A DNA stretch of 13,167 bases, from positions 1 through 13,167 of the forward strand of contig DATDYW010000060.1 in NCBI GenBank assembly GCA_036516995.1, written 5' to 3'. The translations under genes and the position numbers were made by a program. Position 1 is the first letter of the stretch; each line of letters starts with the position of its first letter. The notes under the pieces are model-generated. The model worked only from the letters and a program-made list of their open reading frames with translations, was not told the DNA's origin and did no database searches. Of this stretch, positions 10,099 to 13,167 are shown piece by piece. This DNA comes from DATDYW01 sp036516995. GTDB taxonomy: Bacteria > Patescibacteriota > Minisyncoccia > Phycocordibacterales > JAACPR01.

Positions 10099-10434
10099 AA
10101 AACGGGAACGGCGTCCCAAACGTTTAGGTTTACGGGGACGCCTTTCGACGCCTGCCGTGGATTCGGAACGATGCGCCGATGAAAATCGGTGCGCCGTCCT
10201 ACATTCAGGTACTCCCTAGCTTTGGCGTTTTCGGGGACCATTTACCCCTCACGAACATCCCTAAGATGTCCCGCCGCATGCCCTCTACGAGAGCCCTACA
10301 ACCCTGGCCGGACAGAACCGACCTAGTTTGACCTCTCCTCGGGTGAGGAGTCGCATCCGCTTTATACGGAGGAACGCCGTCCGGCGTTCAATGGTACGCC
10401 TCGCCGGTAACGGCGACAAATCAGCCCTTGCCCC
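10099..10434. other. Long structured intergenic region between ruvA and the Mur ligase
   Basis: No recognised gene or RNA family. Hairpins: GGCGTCCC/GGGACGCC (10110-10117, 10135-10142); GCGCCGAT-GAAA-ATCGGTGC (10173-10192), a GNRA-type loop; CTCCTC-GGGT-GAGGAG (10335-10350); GAACGCCG/CGGCGTTC (10372-10389); TCGCCG-GTAA-CGGCGA (10401-10416), another GNRA-type loop. A 50-codon frame (ATG 10179 to TGA 10331, MKIGAPSYIQVLPSFG at its start) crosses it without a ribosome site or a good -10, so coding is doubtful. It could be an unannotated structured RNA. Confidence 0.45.
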
Positions 10435-10441
10435 GTATACT
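10413..10441 (+). promoter_or_regulatory. Promoter of the Mur ligase gene
   Basis: GCGACA (10413-10418), 17-bp spacer, TATACT (10436-10441), 6 nt to the GTG at 10448. The -35 overlaps the last hairpin of the preceding cluster. Confidence 0.6.
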
Positions 10442-10447
10442 CGCCGC

Positions 10448-11716
10448 GTGGATAAAATCCTGAACACGATTCGGCCGCTAATCCCCCGACGCCTCTTCCG
10501 CGCGGCGCAGCCGGCCTACCACTACGCCCTGGCGCTCGCCGGCAAGATCCTCTACCAGCGCCGCTACCGGAGGCTGCGAATCCTCGGCGTCACCGGCACG
10601 AAGGGCAAGACGACGGTCACGGAGCTGGCCGCCGCGGCGCTCTCCGGCGGCGGCCTCAAGGTAGCTGTCGCCAACGGCATTCGCTTCGCCGTCGATGGAC
10701 GCTACGAGCGCAAAGCTAAGCAGTCGATGCCCGGCCGCCTGGAGCTTCCCCGCTTCCTGCTCGACGCCGCGGGCGCCGGCTGCGACTGGGCGGTCGTGGA
10801 GATGACCTCCGAGGGCGCTGCGCAGTTCCGGCACCTGCCAATCGCGCTCGACGCGCTCGTCGTTACCAACCTCGCGCCCGAGCACCTCGAGGCGCACGGA
10901 TCCTTCGAGGCGTACCGCGAGGCGAAAATGAAGATCGTCCGCGCGCTCCGGCCGCGCGACGGAAAGGCGCCGACCCTGATTGTGAACGGCGACGACCTCG
11001 AGTGCGCGGCGTTCGCCGATGTAGGTAAAAAACTCGGTGCAAGCGTTGTTGAAGTTAAATTTAACAGCGATGTTGAGACCGACGAGCGCGGCGTATCTGT
11101 AAAAATCGGCAACGCCGCCGTGCGCTCGCCGCTCGCGGGAACGCACAACGCCAAAAATATTCTGCTCGCCGCCGCTGCGGCCCGCGCCGCCGGAGTGAGC
11201 GACAGCGCAATCACCCACGGCATTGCCGCCGTCACAAAAATTCCCGGCCGCGGCGAGCGCGTCGAGCAGGGGCAGCCCTTCTCGGTAGTTGTTGACTACG
11301 CCCACACGCCCGACTCGCTCGAGGCAATCTTCGGGACCTACACCGGCAAGCGGCGCATCTGCGTGTTTGGCTCGGCAGGCGGCGGACGCGACCGGTGGAA
11401 GCGCCCAGAGATGGGTTCGGTGGCCGCGCGACTTTGCGATGTGGTGATTCTCACCGAAGATGATTCATACAATGAAGACCCCGCGGAAATCATCGCGGAA
11501 ATTGCGGCAGGAACAGCCGGCAAGGCGCAAATTGTGCTCGACCGCCGCGAGGCTATTAGGCTGGCGCTGTCGCTAGCAAAACCCGGAGACGCTGTAATTG
11601 TTGCGGGTATGGGCGCGCAAGAAGAAATTCGCCGGGCCGCTGGCCCTGAACCCTGGAGCGACGCCACAGTCTGCCGCGGAGAGCTCGCCAAGCTCGGTTA
11701 CGGTAGCCGGAAATAA
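10448..11716 (+). CDS. Mur ligase family protein (MurE-like)
   Basis: The 422-residue cytoplasmic ligase would join an amino acid to a UDP-MurNAc-peptide with ATP. Visible motifs: P-loop GVTGTKGKTT (about 47-56), VVEMTSEG (about 116), VVTNLAPEHLEAHGSFEAYR with the conserved H and downstream Lys (AK), DYAHTPDSLEAI (about 283), VFGSAGGGRDRWKRPEMG, and VIVAGMGAQEEI near the C-terminus. It lacks the 80-90-residue N-terminal UDP-binding domain of classical MurE; only about 40 basic/hydrophobic residues (IRPLIPRRLFRAAQPAYHYA) precede the P-loop. The DNPR motif that selects meso-diaminopimelate reads DDSYNEDP, so the amino-acid substrate is uncertain. The GTG at 10448 is fixed by TATACT 6 nt upstream; a longer frame from 10328 would run through hairpins and the promoter. 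Confidence 0.85.
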   Translation: MDKILNTIRPLIPRRLFRAAQPAYHYALALAGKILYQRRYRRLRILGVTGTKGKTTVTELAAAALSGGGLKVAVANGIRFAVDGRYERKAKQSMPGRLELPRFLLDAAGAGCDWAVVEMTSEGAAQFRHLPIALDALVVTNLAPEHLEAHGSFEAYREAKMKIVRALRPRDGKAPTLIVNGDDLECAAFADVGKKLGASVVEVKFNSDVETDERGVSVKIGNAAVRSPLAGTHNAKNILLAAAAARAAGVSDSAITHGIAAVTKIPGRGERVEQGQPFSVVVDYAHTPDSLEAIFGTYTGKRRICVFGSAGGGRDRWKRPEMGSVAARLCDVVILTEDDSYNEDPAEIIAEIAAGTAGKAQIVLDRREAIRLALSLAKPGDAVIVAGMGAQEEIRRAAGPEPWSDATVCRGELAKLGYGSRK

Positions 11717-11748
11717 GTTGCCGATGAAGCATTTTCCCGGCACGATTA

Positions 11749-11776
11749 TTGACACTTTTTCATATTAGCGTATAGT
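11749..11776 (+). promoter_or_regulatory. Near-consensus promoter of the 80-aa gene
   Basis: Perfect TTGACA (11749-11754), 16-bp spacer, TATAGT (11771-11776). The best promoter in the window. A CTCGGCCGAG palindrome (11778-11787) covers the predicted start site and may be an operator; the ATG is 17 nt after the -10, giving about a 10-nt leader. Confidence 0.82.
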
Positions 11777-11793
11777 CCTCGGCCGAGCTCATT

Positions 11794-12036
11794 ATGTCTG
11801 CCCGTAAACACCTTCCCCCCGCCGCACCTCCGGCAACCAGCCGACAGGTCGTCGCCACTGTCTCGCAAAACTGCGTTCGCAGCATGCGGGTTCTCACCCC
11901 AAAAATGGGACCGCGTCCCATCATCGGGGAGACCGCCTGCAAGCGTGGCTTTCGCGTCCTGCTTCCCTGCGGCAACGACGGAATCTTTCGAAAGAGCGGC
12001 CTGAAGCTCCTCGAGAGCAAACCCGCGAGGCCCTGA
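11794..12036 (+). CDS. Small basic protein of unknown function, 80 aa
   Basis: I do not recognise this protein. It starts MSARKHLPPAAPPATSRQVV with a proline/alanine-rich basic N-terminus, continues VSQNCVRSMRVLTPKMGPRP and ends in a hydrophobic/basic segment (KRGFRVLLPCGNDGIFRKSG). It has three cysteines, no signal peptide and no membrane helix. It is judged real because it is framed by the strongest promoter in the window and by a clean intrinsic terminator 8 bp after its stop. The opposite strand also carries an open frame (11760-12020) but without such signals. A small RNA from the same transcription unit is an alternative. The strong promoter suggests high expression, perhaps of a ribosome- or nucleic-acid-binding peptide, but that is a guess. 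Confidence 0.55.
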   Translation: MSARKHLPPAAPPATSRQVVATVSQNCVRSMRVLTPKMGPRPIIGETACKRGFRVLLPCGNDGIFRKSGLKLLESKPARP

Positions 12037-12044
12037 CCTGTTTT

Positions 12045-12073
12045 AGCCCGGCAAACCCGGGCTTTTCCTTTTC
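12045..12073 (+). terminator. Terminator of the 80-aa gene
   Basis: AGCCCGG (12045-12051), loop CAAAC, CCGGGCT (12057-12063), followed by TTTCCTTTTCTT. Confidence 0.88.
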
Positions 12074-12090
12074 TTCCGCAGGGCGTATTG

Positions 12091-12279
12091 AGAACCTATC
12101 CCCAAAATGGCCGCCAGCGCTCTCCTCAAGACTGGCTCGCGGGCCGAGGCCGCCGAATTCCGGCCGCGGCGCGCCGTTTCGCCGTTCAGCGTAGCGCGGC
12201 TACGCCTCACGACTCAGCCGGCGCGCCGCGGCGCAGAATTCGACACCCTCGCCTCCGCGCCATTTTTGGGATAGGTTCT
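12091..12279. mobile_element. MITE-like 189-bp element with 21-bp terminal inverted repeats
   Basis: The ends 12091-12111 and 12259-12279 are inverted repeats matching at 20 of 21 bases (AGAACCTATCCCCAAAATGG and complement). Inside are further nested arms: GAATTC at 12155-12160 and 12236-12241; a perfect 14-bp GCCGCGGCGCGCCG stem (12163-12176 with 12219-12232); and a tip hairpin GCGTAGC-GCG-GCTACGC (12189-12205). The left half also holds GCCAG/CTGGC. No coding frame of interest and no clear target-site duplication. The right end contains TAGGTT, the apparent -10 of fpg. It may be a non-autonomous element or a large cruciform/structured RNA. Confidence 0.6.
12272..12277 (+). promoter_or_regulatory. 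-10-like box of fpg, inside the right terminal repeat
   Basis: TAGGTT, 9 nt before the ATG at 12287. The stretch to the start (TAGGTTCTAGCCGCTATG) is almost the same as that before rpsT. Confidence 0.5.
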
Positions 12280-12286
12280 AGCCGCT

Positions 12287-13167
12287 ATGCCAGAGCTGCC
12301 GGAAGTTGAAACAACCGCCCGCGAGCTGAATCGGCTAGTAAAAGGCCGCCGCATTGTTGATGTTTGGACTGAATATAAAAGTGCATACTGGCGCGGGAAG
12401 GAGGAGATTAAGAATCCAAAATATTTTTTGCGTTTCAAAAAAGCGGTCATTGGTAGCCGCATTGTTGGGGCATCTCGTCGTGCAAAAAATGTTCTCATTC
12501 ATCTTGATGGTAAACACACGATTCTCGTCCATATGAAAATGACTGGGCACTTACTTGTTGGTCCATACAAATTTCATAAAAAAGATAAAAAGTGGAGAAC
12601 AACAGCGAAAGGTCCGCTCACCGATCCATTCAATCAATATATTCGTCTCGTTTTTACACTTGATGATGGAAGACATCTCGCACTATCTGATTTAAGAAAA
12701 TTTGCGAAGGTGGCGCTTCTAGAAACTGCTAGTGCGGAGGAATCAACGCATTTAAAAAATCTAGGTCCTGATGCGCTCGATTCCTCACTCACGCCAAAAA
12801 CTTTCAGTGTAAGAATTTCGCGCCGACCAAAACTCGCAATCAAAACTGCGCTTATAGATCAAGAAGCAATTGCAGGTATTGGAAATATTTATTCCGATGA
12901 GGCTCTGTGGCGCGCAAAAATTAATCCAGAAACTCCAGTTGGGTCTGTTTCTATAGTGTCGATGAAGATTCTCTTCAAAGCAGTCCGCGAAGTTCTCACC
13001 AAAGGTCTCGATTTTGGTGGCGACTCAATGTCCGACTACCGCCGCCCCGACGGCACACCAGGAAAATTCCATTTAACCCATACGGTATATCAGCGTAAGG
13101 GCGAGCCCTGTTTGCGCCGAAGCTGCAGAACTCTAATTGTGAGGAAAGTTGTAAATGGCCGCAGCGC
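12287..13167 (+). CDS. mutM: Formamidopyrimidine-DNA glycosylase (Fpg/MutM), 3' end cut by window
   Basis: About 293 codons are present and the end is missing. The enzyme removes oxidised purines such as 8-oxoguanine and nicks the site by beta,delta-elimination. The N-terminus after Met is PELPEVETTARELN with the catalytic Pro and Glu. HMKMTGHLLVG holds the conserved Lys region, and RKFAKVALL and AIAGIGNIYSDEALW (helix-two-turn-helix, Asn-binding) follow. The zinc finger begins GEPCLRRSCRTLIVRK, a CX4C variant of the usual CX2C first half; the second cysteine pair lies beyond the edge. A lysine-rich insert (KFHKKDKKWRTTAKGPL, about residue 93 on) is of the type seen in CPR proteins. Codons from about 12310 to 12960 are AT-richer than the genes before it. 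The ATG at 12287 is the only start giving the mandatory MPELPE end. Confidence 0.95.
   Translation, partial: MPELPEVETTARELNRLVKGRRIVDVWTEYKSAYWRGKEEIKNPKYFLRFKKAVIGSRIVGASRRAKNVLIHLDGKHTILVHMKMTGHLLVGPYKFHKKDKKWRTTAKGPLTDPFNQYIRLVFTLDDGRHLALSDLRKFAKVALLETASAEESTHLKNLGPDALDSSLTPKTFSVRISRRPKLAIKTALIDQEAIAGIGNIYSDEALWRAKINPETPVGSVSIVSMKILFKAVREVLTKGLDFGGDSMSDYRRPDGTPGKFHLTHTVYQRKGEPCLRRSCRTLIVRKVVNGRS

Noticed and set aside
9987..10241. Minus-strand 84-codon frame overlapping the end of ruvA
   Set aside because: It crosses the ruvA terminator and coding region and has no promoter or ribosome site.
10328..10447. N-terminal extension of the Mur ligase from the TTG at 10328
   Set aside because: It would run through three hairpins and the -35/-10 boxes; homologues of this kind begin near the GTG at 10448.
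1..13167. Alternative genetic code (UGA recoded, known in some CPR lineages)
   Set aside because: UGA ends several clear genes here (for example at 953, 288 and 12036) and no gene needs read-through of UGA.

Overview
The window looks like chromosomal DNA of a Patescibacteria (CPR) member with a GC-rich genome, probably of the Parcubacteria type. This is inferred from the gene flavours: a short Mur ligase without the usual N-terminal domain, a VKOR fused to a membrane domain, a divergent RuvX/YqgF, a PaaX/Cas2-like regulator, a PilM start and an Fpg with a CPR-style internal insertion. Genes are short and tightly packed. UGA, UAA and UAG all act as stops.

Layout. 1-1754 is a minus-strand block: pilM (partial), a winged-helix/Cas2-like protein, a free-standing MetRS-type tRNA-binding domain and ruvX. 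1832-1918 is tRNA-Ser(UGA). Next comes an island (about 1919-3751) that ends in a near-copy of the tRNA 3' end. It holds an inverted copy of the tRNA end, two tandem hairpin units, the 3' stump of an XRE regulator, a secreted repeat/cysteine-rich protein and a small membrane protein, in clearly AT-richer DNA. 3803-5843 carries a secreted collagen-like protein and a methyltransferase with an RG/PG-rich disordered N-terminus. 5922-8040 has a small unknown protein, the VKOR fusion and a two-TM protein. 8096-9103 has tRNA-Arg(GCG) followed by a phosphoribosyltransferase-like and a GrpB-like gene. 9129-10061 has divergent rpsT and ruvA. 10448-11716 is the Mur ligase, 11794-12036 a small unknown gene, and fpg runs off the right edge.

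Two patterns cut across the genes. First, almost every gene that heads a transcription unit has a -10-like hexamer ending 6-10 nt before its start codon, often with a -35-like hexamer 16-17 bp further up. Their mRNAs would be leaderless or nearly so. Second, the intergenic spaces are packed with GC-rich perfect or near-perfect palindromes. Some are clear terminators with U-tracts. Others have no U-tract and sit directly upstream of, or overlap, the leaderless promoters. The most striking are the tandem units at 2149-2275, the hairpin cluster at 7381-7524 and the 189-bp terminal-inverted-repeat element at 12091-12279 that supplies the apparent -10 box of fpg.

Gene functions cover DNA repair and recombination (ruvX, ruvA, fpg), translation (rpsT, two tRNAs, tRNA-binding domain), envelope and export (Mur ligase, VKOR, collagen-like and cysteine-rich secreted proteins, PilM) and several unknowns.
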